A stretch of 32,764 nt of DNA from Zygnema cylindricum (taxonomy: Eukaryota > Streptophyta > Zygnematophyceae > Zygnematales > Zygnemataceae), in contig JBBHKE010000176.1 of the NCBI GenBank assembly GCA_037447655.1, forward strand, positions 562,691-595,454, read 5' to 3'. Shown one piece after another: positions 9,886-21,218 of the stretch. The stretch's first letter is position 1. The number at the start of each line of letters is the position of its first letter. A program made the position numbers and the translations under genes. The notes beneath the pieces were generated by a model. It saw nothing but the letters and a program-made list of their open reading frames with translations, did no database searches and had not been told where the DNA came from.

Positions 9886-10813
9886 GGGCGTGTTCCCATG
9901 TAACCGGTATTTTGAAACGTTATTTTGGATTTTAGCGTTTATTTTAAGGTGTACTTTTCAAAGTGTTCCTATGTCTTTCTTTACTTCAAATTTGTGATAG
10001 TCGTAGACGTCTACAAAATGTGCGACAGACTACGAAACGAAATGTAGACTACTGCGAAACTTCCTTAAATAAGTGACGTCTACAAAAACGGCGACGGTTG
10101 TAGACGTCGAGGTTTTTTTGACATCGTAGATGTTTAGGGTTTTGACATTGCGAAGTCACGCCACGCTGTGACTTCATTAGTACGTAAACTTTCCGCCATG
10201 GCTTCCGATTTCTTTTATTTATCTTTTATCATTCGATATGCCGTCAAACTACGACCAAAGATATTAAAAAAAAGATAAAAAATACATCTTTCATTTGAAA
10301 CCATCATTGCCGCATTTCATTTAGGGGAGAGAGAAATAAGAGCGATCGAGTGAGAAAGAGGAAGAGAGACGAGGACGACGTAAACTTTTGCAAAGGACCC
10401 ATGAAGGAAAGTGGAGGTCCGAGACCCCTGCAAGTTTTTTTCCGTACATGTTTGTCATTTTCTTATGTGCATGCTCGTGACGAGCAGTGAAAAAAATAGC
10501 GTGTACTTTCCTTCGTGCAAAAAAAATTGAAAACTTTTCACGCGTGCATCCCAGGCTTTCAATTCGTCAATAGACAGTATTTTTATTAAAATCAGGTAGC
10601 GATTTGATTTCAGTGCAAGTGTGAAGACGAGTTGGAAGTGGGTCGTGATGATAATACTGCCAAATCGCCGTACCTTTCAAGTTCCAAGATGACGCAAAAT
10701 ATATTTGAGTTTTTGCCCATTTTTCGTACGGCGTAATATTTTCAAGTTGGAAGTCCCATTTTATGTGTAAACAACGGAAAAAAAACCTTACTTAAACATA
10801 TGGGAACACGCCC
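9886..10813. mobile_element. PIF/Harbinger-like non-autonomous element (928 bp)
   Basis: Both ends carry the 14-bp inverted repeat GGGCGTGTTCCCAT, and TAA lies on each side (9883-9885 and 10814-10816). Ends beginning GGGCGTGTT with a TAA/TTA duplication are characteristic of plant PIF/Harbinger (Tourist-type) elements. The interior has no transposase or Myb-like open frame. It carries palindromes built on GTAGACGTCTAC (10003-10014) and an inverted pair of 11-bp arms at 10075-10085 and 10098-10108. Confidence 0.85.
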
Positions 10814-10857
10814 TAATCTTCGAAGGCAAAGTCAGAACGCATTACATGTACGATCTA

Positions 10858-11034
10858 CAGCGGAGGTTAATCTGTACAACGTTGGTATTATCTATACTAT
10901 CTCTTTCAGCGGAGGTGTTATTTGTATCAGCGGAAGTAATATATGTACCGTGTGTAACAACGGAGGTATTATCTGAACCACCAAGGGTTATATCTATAAC
11001 CATTAGTAATGGTGGAGGTAATACAGGTACCACC
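10858..11034. repeat. Degenerate AGCGGAGGT(A/T)AT minisatellite
   Basis: Units resembling AGCGGAGGTGTTATTTGTA recur about six times, beginning near 10858, 10909, 10930, 10960, 10980 and 11012, with spacing mostly near 20-50 bp. Both strands stay open across the block (about 65 codons each), giving repetitive Thr/Asn/Ser or Val/Glu-rich peptides with no known domain. A decayed repeat-protein exon is possible; a non-coding minisatellite is more likely. Confidence 0.5.
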
Positions 11035-11189
11035 AGAGTTAGTTTATGACTCGTACAGAGTGCATTATGATGAACAATTTATAATTTCAAAATGGAACGA
11101 CAAAAAAGCCGTGCAAACTTTGATGATGGGAGTGTGACGTCATAATCTCGGTTGATTCGCATCCACGTTGGCGCAAGGCACAAGGCGCA

Positions 11190-12254
11190 TGTAGAAAACA
11201 ATGGTTCCTTTTTAAGTATTTTCTAGGTCTAAATTAAAATACAGAAAAAAGTCGAGGCAATCTATCTCTAACTTCTCTCTTCAACTCCCACACTTGTCGC
11301 ATTCAATGGGAAGTTGGAGTGGAAGCTAGAGCCATGCCTGCCTAGGCTATCCAGAGATTTACGAGAAATAGATTAGTTTATTTACCGATGTGTTTATTTA
11401 CTAAAAAGGTAGATGTCGGAACTAGGATTTGATCCTGGTGCCTACAGAATAATAGATAGCCGGTAGCCGGTAGTCCTAACCGTTAAGTCTAAGACTAATG
11501 ATACATGGTATTGGGTTTGATATTTATTTAAATATAATTACGTAGGATAATTCATTTAACTGCAACTGATAACGAGATACATAGATCAAGTTATGTAAAA
11601 GTACGGATTAAGGTATGGACAAGGAACAAATACTGCGCATTTGTTTCTATAGCGAAACGAATACCGCGCAGGTATTTATTACGGCTACGATTAAATATGC
11701 ATTAAATCGGACGGCCGGAATGAATGCCGAGATCGCGGAAGAGGATTTCGGCAATTTTTTGGTCATCGCCACATCGGATGACACGTGGCAAAAAAACATT
11801 GGATCGCAGCATCTCCGGGGATTAAGGGAGCGAATCCGGATATACCACATGTCGACATTTAGGCCATGTCGTACAGTATTCGTACACAAAGTACACCGAC
11901 AGTTGTACTTTTGTGTACGAAAGAGTAATATGATTGGTCCGTAAATCAGTAGATAGAGTTTGTGAGAGAGAAAGGACTTAGAAAAAATTGGTAGATAGGA
12001 CCATCTCTCCCAAAGAGCTTTTGTACAAAAGGTCAACTTTGACCCTCCATAACCTACTGCTCAGGGGAGCAATTTCAGAGATTCTTTTTGCTATCGACTT
12101 AGGGGAGTCTTGCCTTCACAGGGTTGAAGGTGGTCAGAGTTTTTGTTTGCTAGGGAAGCAGTTATTCTTGCTGAAACACAAAGGCGTCAGGGTTATCCTA
12201 GAGGTTTCTTGGAAGCTGTCCACTCTGAGGACTTATGGAGGTCTCAGAGTTTCA
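11190..12254 (+). repeat. 5' LTR of copia element 1
   Basis: About 1065 bp, beginning TGTAGAAAACAATGG and ending GAGTTTCA, aligned end to end with 16605-17660. It is longer than most copia LTRs. It carries a CGGACGGCCGG-containing block (about 11708-11718) and, on the antisense strand, tRNA-like A- and B-box sequences. An open frame at 11615-11944 has no counterpart of equal length in the other LTR and is not taken as a gene. Confidence 0.92.
11423..11489 (-). other. tRNA-like A/B-box pair inside the LTR (antisense)
   Basis: Read on the minus strand, GACTTAACGGTTAGGAC (11473-11489) resembles a Pol III A box and AGGATCAAATCCT (11423-11435) a B box, in the right order and about 40 bp apart. 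The same pair is in the other LTR (16888-16904 and 16839-16851). This suggests a tRNA-derived SINE fragment carried in the LTR. No full tRNA cloverleaf was found. Confidence 0.45.
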
Positions 12255-12272
12255 GGTTATGGGCCCACCCTC
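12237..12272 (+). other. Possible degenerate primer binding region of copia element 1
   Basis: GGTCTCAGAG (12239-12248) resembles the tRNA-iMet primer site core GGTATCAGAG, and GGTTATGGGCCC follows. However, GGTCTCAGAGTTTCA is also at the end of the 3' repeat (17646-17660), so it lies within the repeat rather than just after it. Either the resemblance is chance or the LTR boundary is misplaced. Confidence 0.3.
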
Positions 12273-12435
12273 TAGGGTACCCATATTTAACAGAACTGGC
12301 TCTATATACTGGGAAAGTATGATGATAGGAGCTATATGGGAGGAAAGGTTTTGGGGGATAGTGAGTGGACGAGTGGGGCGTCCATCAAGTCTTTGAGTCC
12401 CTCCAGGGTTTGGAGGAAGAAGATTCACAAGGAAA

Positions 12436-13188
12436 GCAGATCCATCTTCAACGGAGGAGATAAAGGAAGGAGAGGTGGTGGACAAAGCAACAGAGAAGGA
12501 GACGACCTCACCAATAGCAACTCGTTCAGCATTCATGTCACCTATTCCGAGGAATGAGGCGAATGATGCTCATACCTAGGACTTCAACAATATGGCGGCA
12601 AAGCACTTCATCCTCTACCATCTTACTCAAGGGCTTGCATGTCCTCATTTGTTGGTAGAAAGGGCATCCGATCTTTGGATGGCTCTCATAAAGATGTACC
12701 GAAGTGGTACGATTCAGCAACAACAATTGGTTGATCAGAAAGTTAAGGAGTATGTATACAAAGGGGGGAAGATGTTGGATTTTTGCAATGAGCTTGCTAC
12801 ACTTTTTATGGAGCTAGAGAGTGCTATAAAATATTTTAGTGAAAATGAAAAGGTTAACTCTTTACTGATGATGTTACCCGATGAGTTCGTGAACATAGTT
12901 TACCGTGTGCAGGACTTGCCGGACTCAAGGTGGATATGGAACTCAGTGGTAGGGATGATTCTCGTTTAGGAGAATACGATTGAGATCCGAAGGGGAGGAA
13001 AGAGTGGGCAAGCCTTGGCAGCTGCGACCGATTGGAGGAACAAGGATTCCCGGAAATCGGTTGGAAACTATGGGGGGAGGGAGCAGAAAAATCAGACCAA
13101 CGAGTTAGGACCAAGGGCTCCAAAAGGTTTATGTCATTTTTGTAAGAAATCGGGGCACTACATGGCAGAGTGCACTAAACTAACCTAA
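12436..13188 (+). pseudogene. gag: gag of copia element 1 (broken)
   Basis: Gag forms the particle that packages element RNA. The region 12592-12969 reads as the retrotransposon gag (UBN2-type) domain: HLLVERASDLWMAL, then a coiled helical stretch and the typical LLMMLPDEF. After a TAG at 12967 the same frame continues to a CCHC zinc knuckle, CHFCKKSGHYMAEC (13132-13173). Stops in this frame are TAG 12577, TAG 12967 and TAA 13186. The N-terminal part upstream of 12577 is open (from about 12436) but has no recognisable gag similarity, so the start is decayed or unrecognised. Confidence 0.85.
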
Positions 13189-13341
13189 CTTCAGTTAAAG
13201 GAGGGGCAGACCGGTGGAACCCCAAGAGGAAAGAAAAAGGCCCTTGTGACACAGGAACATGAGGCGGAATCCGAGGACGAGGACGATGAACTCCTATTGG
13301 ATGAGGAGTTGGAGGCGAAAAACGAGGTCGAAATTCCATGA

Positions 13342-13713
13342 AGGCAGAAATGTGCTTACGGTGGATTGAAAGGTGAAGCAGGTTGGATTGTAGATTCAGG
13401 TGCCTCCATGCACATGTGTAAGGATAAGCACCGGTTCACTAAGATAAGAAAAATTCCCATCGTAGAGATAGAGTACGGGGATGGAAGGATATTCACTATT
13501 ACTTTTGTAGGATTGGTAGATCTGAAAGTGTTAGTAGAAGGAAAGACATCTATAGTAACATTCTCCGATGTATTGTTTATTCCGGAGTTGAACAAAAACC
13601 TCATCTCTACATCTGTATTAGATGATAAGGGTTTTTTTATTAGCACTAAGGAAGGAGTCTTTACTGCTAGTTTTGAGGAAGAGGTTTATTTCATTGGTGA
13701 GAAAGGTAGCTAA
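13342..13713 (+). pseudogene. Aspartic protease region of copia element 1 (broken)
   Basis: Processes the Gag-Pol polyprotein. The active-site motif WIVDSGASMHMC lies near the start, followed by the hydrophobic strand pattern typical of copia proteases (VLFIPELNKNLIS). It is in frame with gag and integrase but bounded by TGA (13339-13341) and TAA (13711-13713). The catalytic Asp-Ser-Gly triad is intact, so the domain is preserved while the polyprotein is interrupted on both sides. Confidence 0.88.
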
Positions 13714-14904
13714 GGGATATTTAGGCTGATTTTAAGTAATGAATCAAAGAAACATTATTATGCTGGTGTTCATGATATTATGATGTGGCATAAGAGGCTT
13801 GGCCATGTGAATCTAGATACATTAAGAGAGATGAAAAAGATAGGAGTGGTGGAAGGGATTCAGTTCAATGAGAGTGATAATAAAAGTGATTGTAGTGGAT
13901 TTGCTCAAGGTAAAGCACACAGATTACCCTTTCCCATAACAGCCACTTATAAGGGAGAAAAAGTTCTAGATTTAGTACACAAAGATATTTTGGGACCGGC
14001 TAAAGTGCCCTCACCGGGGGGGAAGAGATTTATGATAAATATCAATGATGATTGGTCTCGGTATTCCAGGGTGTATTTTTTGAAAAGCAAGTCAGAGGCT
14101 TAGGATTGTTTTAGACAATATAAAGCATGGAGCGAAAAACTCCATGAAACTCCAATGAAGAGAGTAAGGAGTGACAATGGTGGAGAGTATACCTCTAACC
14201 AATTTGAGGATTTTCTGAGGGAAGATGGAGTCCAACACCAAAAGACACATCCAGAAAACCCATAACAGAATGGGGTAGCTGAAAGATTAAATAGGACACT
14301 AAGTGATACTGCTAGAAGTATGTTGTCGGACAAGAAGATAGGAAAAAGGTTTTGGGCCGAAGCAATGAACTGTGCTAATTACCTAAAAAAAAAAGTTCTT
14401 ACTTCAGCTATAAAAGATCAAACACCTTATGAGAGATGGATAGGTCGGAAACCAGACATATCTCACTTAAAGGTTTTCGGCAGTCAAGTATTCAGTCTAG
14501 ATACAGATCGGTCCAATTGGAAGCTAGATCCTAAAATAAAGCTTGGATACTTATAAGGATATGATGAGGATGTTAAAGGATATAGAGTTACTGATCTAAA
14601 AAGGGAAGATATAATCTTAGTAAAGCATCTAGTAGTTATGGATGAAGGAAAGTCCGTGGATCCCTTCAAGTATACAAAGTCAGTAAAAATCAGATTTGAG
14701 TCAGAAAATTCCGATGACTTTGAACTTCCTAACTATCCAGGTTTTAGAGAAGATGACATTCTTGCAGGTACAAATCAGACCGAAAAGAACTCGGCTGCGG
14801 AAACTCCAGTGACAACTCTACCCGAAGCAAAAGACGTGGTAGAAATTGATTCGGAATCAAGGGACAGGGGAGAAGCCGAGATTGTTCGAAAGAACCCAAG
14901 ATAA
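13714..14904 (+). pseudogene. Integrase region of copia element 1 (broken)
   Basis: Inserts element DNA into the host genome. GAG-pre-integrase HHCC module: WHKRLGH is intact, but the CxxC half reads CSGF (13891-13902), so one zinc-binding cysteine is replaced by phenylalanine. Catalytic DDE residues are visible at codons 13984 (VHKD), 14173 (SDNGGE) and 14281 (NGVAE), with 35 residues between the last two. In-frame stops are TAG 14101, TAA 14263, TAA 14554 and TAA 14902. A charged linker with Glu/Asp-rich composition follows, as usual before reverse transcriptase. Confidence 0.9.
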
Positions 14905-14955
14905 CCATCTATTCCGGCCACAGATTTTGAGGGGGGAAGGAGAAGTAGCAAAAGA

Positions 14956-15650
14956 TTGCAGGAAAAACAAGTTTATAACAAGGTAACAAAACTATCTCAT
15001 CAAGATGAACCTCACACTTATGGAGAGGCGATGACTTGCCCAGAAAGAAACCGGTGGAAGACAACCATCAATGAGGAGATGGCCTCAATTATAGCAGCCG
15101 ATACTTGGGAGTTGGTGGATTGTCCACCTAACCGAAAACCAATCGGTGTAAGTGGGTTTTCAAATTAAAACTGAACCCAGATAACACAATCGAGCGTTAT
15201 AAGGCCCGATTAGTGGCAAAGGGATTTACACAAAAGGAGGGATTTGACTATGAGGAAACCTTTGCCCCGGTCGTCAAATTTGCATCCATCCGCATACTTC
15301 TCAGTCTGGCAGCAGCGGAAGACATGGAGGTGCACCACATGGACATCAAGACAGCCTTTTTGCATGGAGATTTAGAAGAGGAGATCTTCATGCAACAACC
15401 CTAAGGATTTGTGGAAAAAGGAGAGGAGAGTAAGGTATGTCGGCTAATTAAATCTCATTATGGTTTGAAACAGGCGCCTCGACAGTTGAATAAGAAGCTT
15501 GATGAGTTTCTTACCGGTCTGGGATATATCTGGATCAGCTCAGATCACTCAATCTATGTTTTTGAAGATGAAGAAGGTGTTATATTTATTGCAATTTATG
15601 TTGATGATTTGCTTGTTTTAAGTAAATCAATGAAAAAAAAAAATTTTTGA
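14956..15650 (+). pseudogene. Reverse transcriptase of copia element 1 (frameshifted)
   Basis: Copies element RNA into DNA. The N-terminal RT region (AMTCPERNRWKTTINEEM ... TWELVDCPPNRKPIG) is in the gag-pol frame until about 15147, where the reading moves to the frame of 15213-15650. The following motifs are clear: KARLVAKGFTQ, DIKTAFLHGDL, GLKQAPRQ and the catalytic YVDD box at 15597-15608. A TAA at 15402 interrupts this part, and an 11-base A run (15633-15643) lies at the second frameshift, after which the frame of 15651-16591 takes over. Confidence 0.9.
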
Positions 15651-16591
15651 AAACCGATCTTAAGGGGAGATTTGAAATGAAGGATATCGAGGAAGCAAAA
15701 TATATTTTGGGAATTCAAGTAGAAAGAGACCGAAAAAGAAAGATTATAAGATTGACTCAAAAAGAAGTAATAGGGAACATGCTTGAAAAAATTCAGATGG
15801 ATAAAGCTAATAGTTGTACAACTCCAATGGAGTTAAAGAAGGGAAGTGAGGGGAGTGAGGAAGAAGGAGTCATAGTCTTAGACGAGGAATTATCTCCTGA
15901 AGAACAGAAGTTCATGCAGACTATTCCTTACAGGCAAGTAGTGGGAAGTCTAATCTATTTTATGAATTGTACCCGGCCGGATTTAGCTGCAGCTGTAGGA
16001 GTGCTGAGTAGAAGTCTAAATGCTCCCACTAAGAAGGATTGGGAGGCAGCTAAGAGAGTCCTTAGATATTTGATAGGAACTAGGGATCTATGGTTGCATT
16101 TGGGTGGGGAGAATACTGACATCACTACTTGGAGTGATGCCAGTTATGGTGATGCTCCGATGAGGAGATGCACTTCTGGATATGTATTATATGTGGGTGA
16201 TGGGGCTTGCTGTTGGAGTAGCAAACAGCAAAAGGTTATTGCTCAGTCCACCATGGAGGCTGAGTATATGGCCTCTTGCTCTGCTGTAAAAGAATTGATG
16301 TGGGTCAAGTCTTTGCTTGGTGAGCTTGGTCACCTTAAGAGTGGTGTGCAGAAAATATTTTGTGATAATCAGGCAGCAATCGCTATTTCTGCCAATCCTA
16401 AACATCAATTAAAAGCCAAACACATGGACATTAGACTCAGCTTTGTTAGAGAGAAAGTAGAAAACAAAATAATCAGTTTAGAGTACCGACCAGATAGCGA
16501 GATGGTAGCAGATATGATGACCAAACTTGTGCCTTCCCCTAAGCTAATTTTGTGCAGGGAGAAGTGTGGTCTAAAATTAAAGATTGACTAG
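15647..16591 (+). pseudogene. RT thumb and RNase H of copia element 1
   Basis: This 314-codon open frame is the longest uninterrupted part of the element. The first 60 residues are the RT C-terminal region (GRFEMKDIEEAKYILGIQV). The RNase H domain follows, with the four acidic residues at codons 16136 (WSDASY), 16256 (MEAEY), 16364 (CDNQAA) and 16511 (VADMMTK). RNase H removes RNA from the RNA-DNA hybrid. The frame ends 13 bp before the 3' LTR, next to the polypurine tract. It has no start of its own: the first methionine codon overlaps the frameshift site, so it is part of a broken polyprotein rather than a separate gene. Confidence 0.9.
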
Positions 16592-16596
16592 AATAT

Positions 16597-16604
16597 AAGG
16601 GGAG
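16597..16604 (+). other. Polypurine tract of copia element 1
   Basis: AAGGGGAG lies immediately before the TGTA that starts the 3' LTR. This is the plus-strand priming site of LTR retrotransposons, and it fixes the LTR boundary. Confidence 0.8.
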
Positions 16605-17660
16605 TGTATAAATTGATGGTTCCTTTTTAAGTATTTTCTAGGTCTAAAATAAAATACAGAAAAAAGCCGAGGCAGTCTATCTCTAACTTCTCTCTTCAAC
16701 TCCCACACTTGTCGCAGTCACTCGGAAGTTGGAGTGGAAGCTAGAGCCATGCCTGCCTAGGCTATCCAGAGATTTACGAGAAATAGATTAGTTTATTTAC
16801 CGATATGTTTATTTAATAAAAGGGTAGATGTCGGAACTAGGATTTGATCCTGGTGCCTACGGAATAATAGATAGTCAATAGCCGGTAGTCCTAACCGTTA
16901 AGTCTAAGACTAATGATACATGGTATTGGGTTTGATATTTATTTAAATATAACTACGTAGGACAATTCATTTAACTGCAACTATTTACGGGATACATAGA
17001 TCCAGTTATGTAAAAGTACGGATTAAGGTACGGACAAGGAACAAATATGGCGCATTTGTTTCTATAGCTAAACGAATACCGCGCAGGTATTTATTACGGC
17101 TACGATTAAATATGCATTTAATCGGACGGCCGGAATGAATGCCGAGATCGCGGAAGAGGATTTCTGCGGTTTTTGGTCATCGCCACATCGGATGACACGT
17201 GGCAAAAAGACATTGGATCGCGGCATCTCCGAGGATTAAGAGAGCGAATCAGGATATACCACGTGTCAACATGTCGTACAGTATTCGTACACAAAGTACA
17301 CTGGCAACTATTCTTTTGTGTACGAAAGAGTAATATGATTCGCTCCGTACATCAGTAGATAGAGTTTGTGAGAGAGATAGGACTTAGAAAAAATTGGTAG
17401 ATAGGACCCTCTCTCCTAGAGAGCTTCTGTACAAAAGGTCAACTTTGACCCTCCATAACCTACTGCTCAGGGGAGCAAATTCGGAGATTCTTTTTCCTAT
17501 CGACTCAGGGGAGTTTTGCCTTCATAAGGGTGAAGGTGGTCAGAGTTTTTGTTTGCCAGGGTGACAATTATTCTTGCTGAAACACAAAGGGGCCAGGGTT
17601 ATCCTAGAGGCTTCTTGGAAGATGTCCACTCTGAGGACTTACGGAGGTCTCAGAGTTTCA
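16605..17660 (+). repeat. 3' LTR of copia element 1
   Basis: About 1056 bp, beginning TGTATAAATTGATGG and ending GAGTTTCA. It matches 11190-12254 throughout but with many substitutions and small indels, clearly more than between the LTRs of the second element. It also carries the antisense tRNA-like box pair (16839-16904). Confidence 0.92.
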
Positions 17661-20320
17661 TGCGACGTGTACGCACCTAACTGCACTCTCACCGTGGATT
17701 TTTATTCGATTTTCCACGCGGTTCAGTTTTACACGTATAAGCCACTTCTCCATTAAGCGCCCACAATATTCGTACGGATACGTTTACTGGCAGTAAGATT
17801 TGTATTTTGCTTTATTGATTATATTTCGCTCACTTCTCTATCAGTTCGTGTTAGCAAAGAATCTATCGCGCACATGCTTTTTATTGATTGGATGCGCGTA
17901 GGTTCTTGTTTTGACTGTGAGCATAGTCCAACATTACAAAAGCACAAGATCTGAGCTCGTATCCGTACATCTAGCCGCAAAATTAAATACGTGAATGTAC
18001 AATTTGTACGTTCGTGCTTTGTCCTTTTTGTCGTTGTTCTCTCGTTCGTGTTTCGTCGTGGCGCCGAAACTTCAGGATGTCAATAGATAGTGGAGGAGGC
18101 GCCACAACATATTATTCAACATTTTTTTTTTGGTGTTCTTCGTTGGATTTGATTCCCCCCTGTCCAACGGCTCGTGTGGCATATGTTCGAATGCGCGTGG
18201 CGTATGCCACATGTAATGTTTGTATCCTGGATAGCACCTGACCTATTCACGCGTTAACATTTTACACGTCCTAGTCTCCTCTGAATAAAGTGACTGCTTG
18301 CTTTGAAAACACATAATCGGACGGTCCACGTTGTCGCCCAAAAGTTTGGAGAATCTTGACGAATCTCTAATAATCATGATTTATTTAAAAAAAAGGCAAA
18401 CCCCTGTATGAAAATGCATTGGCCCTATTCGGAAATTCACTTTTTCTAGTAATGAACCTTACTTTTCGTTTGATGAATGTTCAACCTTAATGTGTTCAAA
18501 TTGTACTATTTGAGGACATTCGCCACACACTAAAAGGTTGGCAGCGTGGCACCTCGGATTAAAAATCAAAGCATCGACGGTCAAGGATTACGGCTATAAC
18601 CTTGGAGATTCTTTGCTTAGGGGTGAAGTTCCATTAGGGGAAAAATGAGGTTTTTTCTAAAGGTCATATTTGATCGTACAATGCTGTACCAAATTAGTTA
18701 GTTTTGTCAGAGGGAAAAAAAGGTTACTGAATGATTGATTTGATTCTTCAAGGTTATGGGCGTAAACCGTGACGGCCGGATACAAAAACAGATATGCCAT
18801 CGGTCGAACCTTTTAGTTTGCAACAATTGTCCTGAAATAGGTTAATTTTAAGAGCCTGGACATATAGCACGCTTAAAAGTGAAAAAATATCCACGATGAA
18901 CGCGCAATCATGTGGCCACACGTAGCATAGACCATGTGCTTTACACAAGGGTGGATGCGAGACCATCGGAAGCCGCGAGAAAATCTTTGATGGAGGATAT
19001 TTTTTCATGCTATTGTTGCCATCCACTAACCATTCTGACAAATTTACGCTTTTACAAATCTTAAGTTTCGTCCGCTCGTACAGATTTTATTCAATACCTT
19101 GTATGAGTCACTTTTTACCTCCGCTTGTACAAGTATGTCGTCACACTTTGCTATCAAAGATTCTATATAGATTCGCAGGATCGTAATACTTTCTTACGAG
19201 GAACCAACCAGCATGCGCCACGCAAAAAAAAAGGCGGTTACAGACCCGACACAATGTAACGAAGGCCACTAACATCGCCTAATGGTACCACGGCCTAAGT
19301 TTTTATTGAATAGAAAAAAATATGAATCTCTACCTTATTTTTGTTACGATCGTGTTTTTTTACTTTGATGGTTTGACCATCGCCATTTAGAAATCAAATT
19401 GTGTCTTTTTTTGTTTTTGCAATATGTAGTGTTGTTTGTCCGTAGCCCTTTGGCGTGTAGCCATTACGTACCTTTTTTTTACTTATCGATAATCGATATG
19501 TTAATTAGATATATAAGTAGGGGAACCATCGCGCTATATTATCGACTCGCAAAGCATTAACGAATAATAACGGGCCCATCATGATCGCGATACCTCCATA
19601 CTGTGGTACGGAATGGATTGTGAAAACAGATTCGCCCCCCCTCGGCTGCTACATTGTAATACTCCTTTCTTTCTTCATTTTTGTAAAGCAATGCTTTACT
19701 GTGGTAAGAACCACCCAGCCTAAACCCATATCTTAGCGATTACACTTTTTTGGTCTCAAACTCTTCATATTCGATAACCGATAACATCTTTTATCAAATT
19801 TATTGTGATAATACCTGCTAGATAAACAACGCTACCAATTTGAAATCTGACACTAATTCCCCTTGAGCAACCTAGAACGTGGTGCACAATGACTCTTCGT
19901 GCTCCATAATATGAGGCATCACACGAAAAAAGCCACCTTGCGGAATGTACAAACATTTGTCGTATACTACGTGTTCACCAATGTTTGTACACTCTTAATT
20001 TAGCTTTCGTCAAAAGATCACGAAAAATGTTAATCTACATAAAATTATTGATAAGAAACACGATAACGTCATGGTCTGATAATGCAAATACAATTGTAAA
20101 TAAATGAGTAACAATACGTTTACGCATGGTACATTATCCGGAAAAAGCGAGTAACGTTGGAAAAAATGTTATAAATGAATTGGATGCGCATTCATTTTGA
20201 CGTTCATTTGAAACTAATTATTGAAAAATCATGATAGCATTTAAATAAGTGTCATCCTAGAGGGCGTGAAATAAAATCTTTAAAGTCCTCGGTTTTTAAT
20301 GTTGTTCATAGCCATTTTCA
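17661..20320. other. Unassigned intergenic DNA
   Basis: No recognisable gene, RNA or terminal repeat. Short open frames (18014-18241 plus, 18754-19041 minus, 19765-19956 minus) show no domain. One part, about 18312-18480, resembles 30961-31130 (see that repeat). The rest is AT-rich, with GTAC and poly-T runs. Confidence 0.5.
18312..18480 (+). repeat. Dispersed repeat shared with 30961-31130
   Basis: The two stretches share AATCGGACGGTC, then TTGGAGAATC, and further on CTTTTCGT(T/C)TGATG, in the same order, orientation and approximate spacing. The family is unknown; this is a diverged interspersed repeat. Confidence 0.55.
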
Positions 20321-20831
20321 GCCATGAATGTACCCTCGGAAGCACCAAAGACTACCCTTACTTTGATTCCACTCAGAATTCTACAGAATAACCAACCCAA
20401 GCTGAAACTACTTAACCAGATATTTCCCAGGCCACTAAGTATTCCCACCAATTTTCATATAACAATACCAAACCGAATAATCACAACACTCAGTCAAAGT
20501 TGCAGAAAAACAGGTTGCCAGAACATTGATAAATCTGACCAACTTCACAATGAATCCCCAAGAAAATCAGGCACACAATAGGTCTAAAAATTTGTCAAAA
20601 TATTTCAAATACAAAGAGGAACACACATGCAAAATTTCAGATAATTATGCCAGTAGAATTGAGAGAAATTCTCAGATGAAATTCCCAAAAAGGAGCAGAA
20701 ACAGTTTCTATCCAAAAAGTTCCTACGTCTCAAAAATGACTAAGTCCTACAAATATAAACTACAGCTTACTTCTAGCTGTACGGATGCATACCAGCCATA
20801 CGTAATCAATCAACTACCTTTATTAATATGA
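20321..20831. other. A-rich segment unlike its surroundings
   Basis: This block is purine- and A-rich on the plus strand, poor in GTAC, and has two overlapping plus-strand open frames (20324-20581, 20526-20831) that give Asn/Lys/Ser-rich peptides without a known domain. The edges near 20321 and 20831 are gradual. It could be an inserted element fragment or the antisense of an intron-like sequence; I cannot assign it. Confidence 0.35.
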
Positions 20832-21218
20832 GTGTACCTGAGATCTACATTAATAATTCATACACAGTACAAAATATTGTTAAATATTTACAGATCTTAT
20901 TTATTCCTTCAAGCGAATTTGGACCGTCCAAAATAAATATCATGTGATGGACGCGATTTCGTGTCCCTCATCAAAATGACCAAACTGACGGCGCTGACTT
21001 CCGTAGCTCCAGCGGCGTCCGATTCATAAAATGTCGCCCGTCGCATTTCGTTTCCTACGTGCGACATACATTTCCAACCACGTCGATTATCTAACGTCGG
21101 ATCCCTTCGCGATCCGCCGTCCATTTTCCCTTTAAGCAAACCGTACTTTCGTCTATGTGTATCGCGTTACTTGAAGTCCAATTCCGTACGTTAATAAACT
21201 TAGTACATAGTACGCAAA

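Larger units (their letters stand above)
11190..17660 (+). mobile_element. Ty1/copia LTR retrotransposon 1 (old, defective)
   Basis: A complete-length element: LTR (11190-12254), gag, protease, integrase, reverse transcriptase and RNase H in the copia order, polypurine tract AAGGGGAG (16597-16604), LTR (16605-17660). The LTRs start TGTA and end TTCA. All gag-pol domains up to about 15147 lie in one frame with eight in-frame stops; a frameshift there, another stop at 15402 and a second frameshift near 15640 follow. The 5-bp flanks (GCGCA, TGCGA) do not match. The many stops and the clearly diverged LTRs indicate an old insertion unable to encode its own machinery. Confidence 0.93.

Noticed and set aside
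11615-11944. 109-codon open frame inside the 5' LTR of copia element 1
   Set aside because: The matching part of the 3' LTR is not open over the same length, so it is not a conserved gene.
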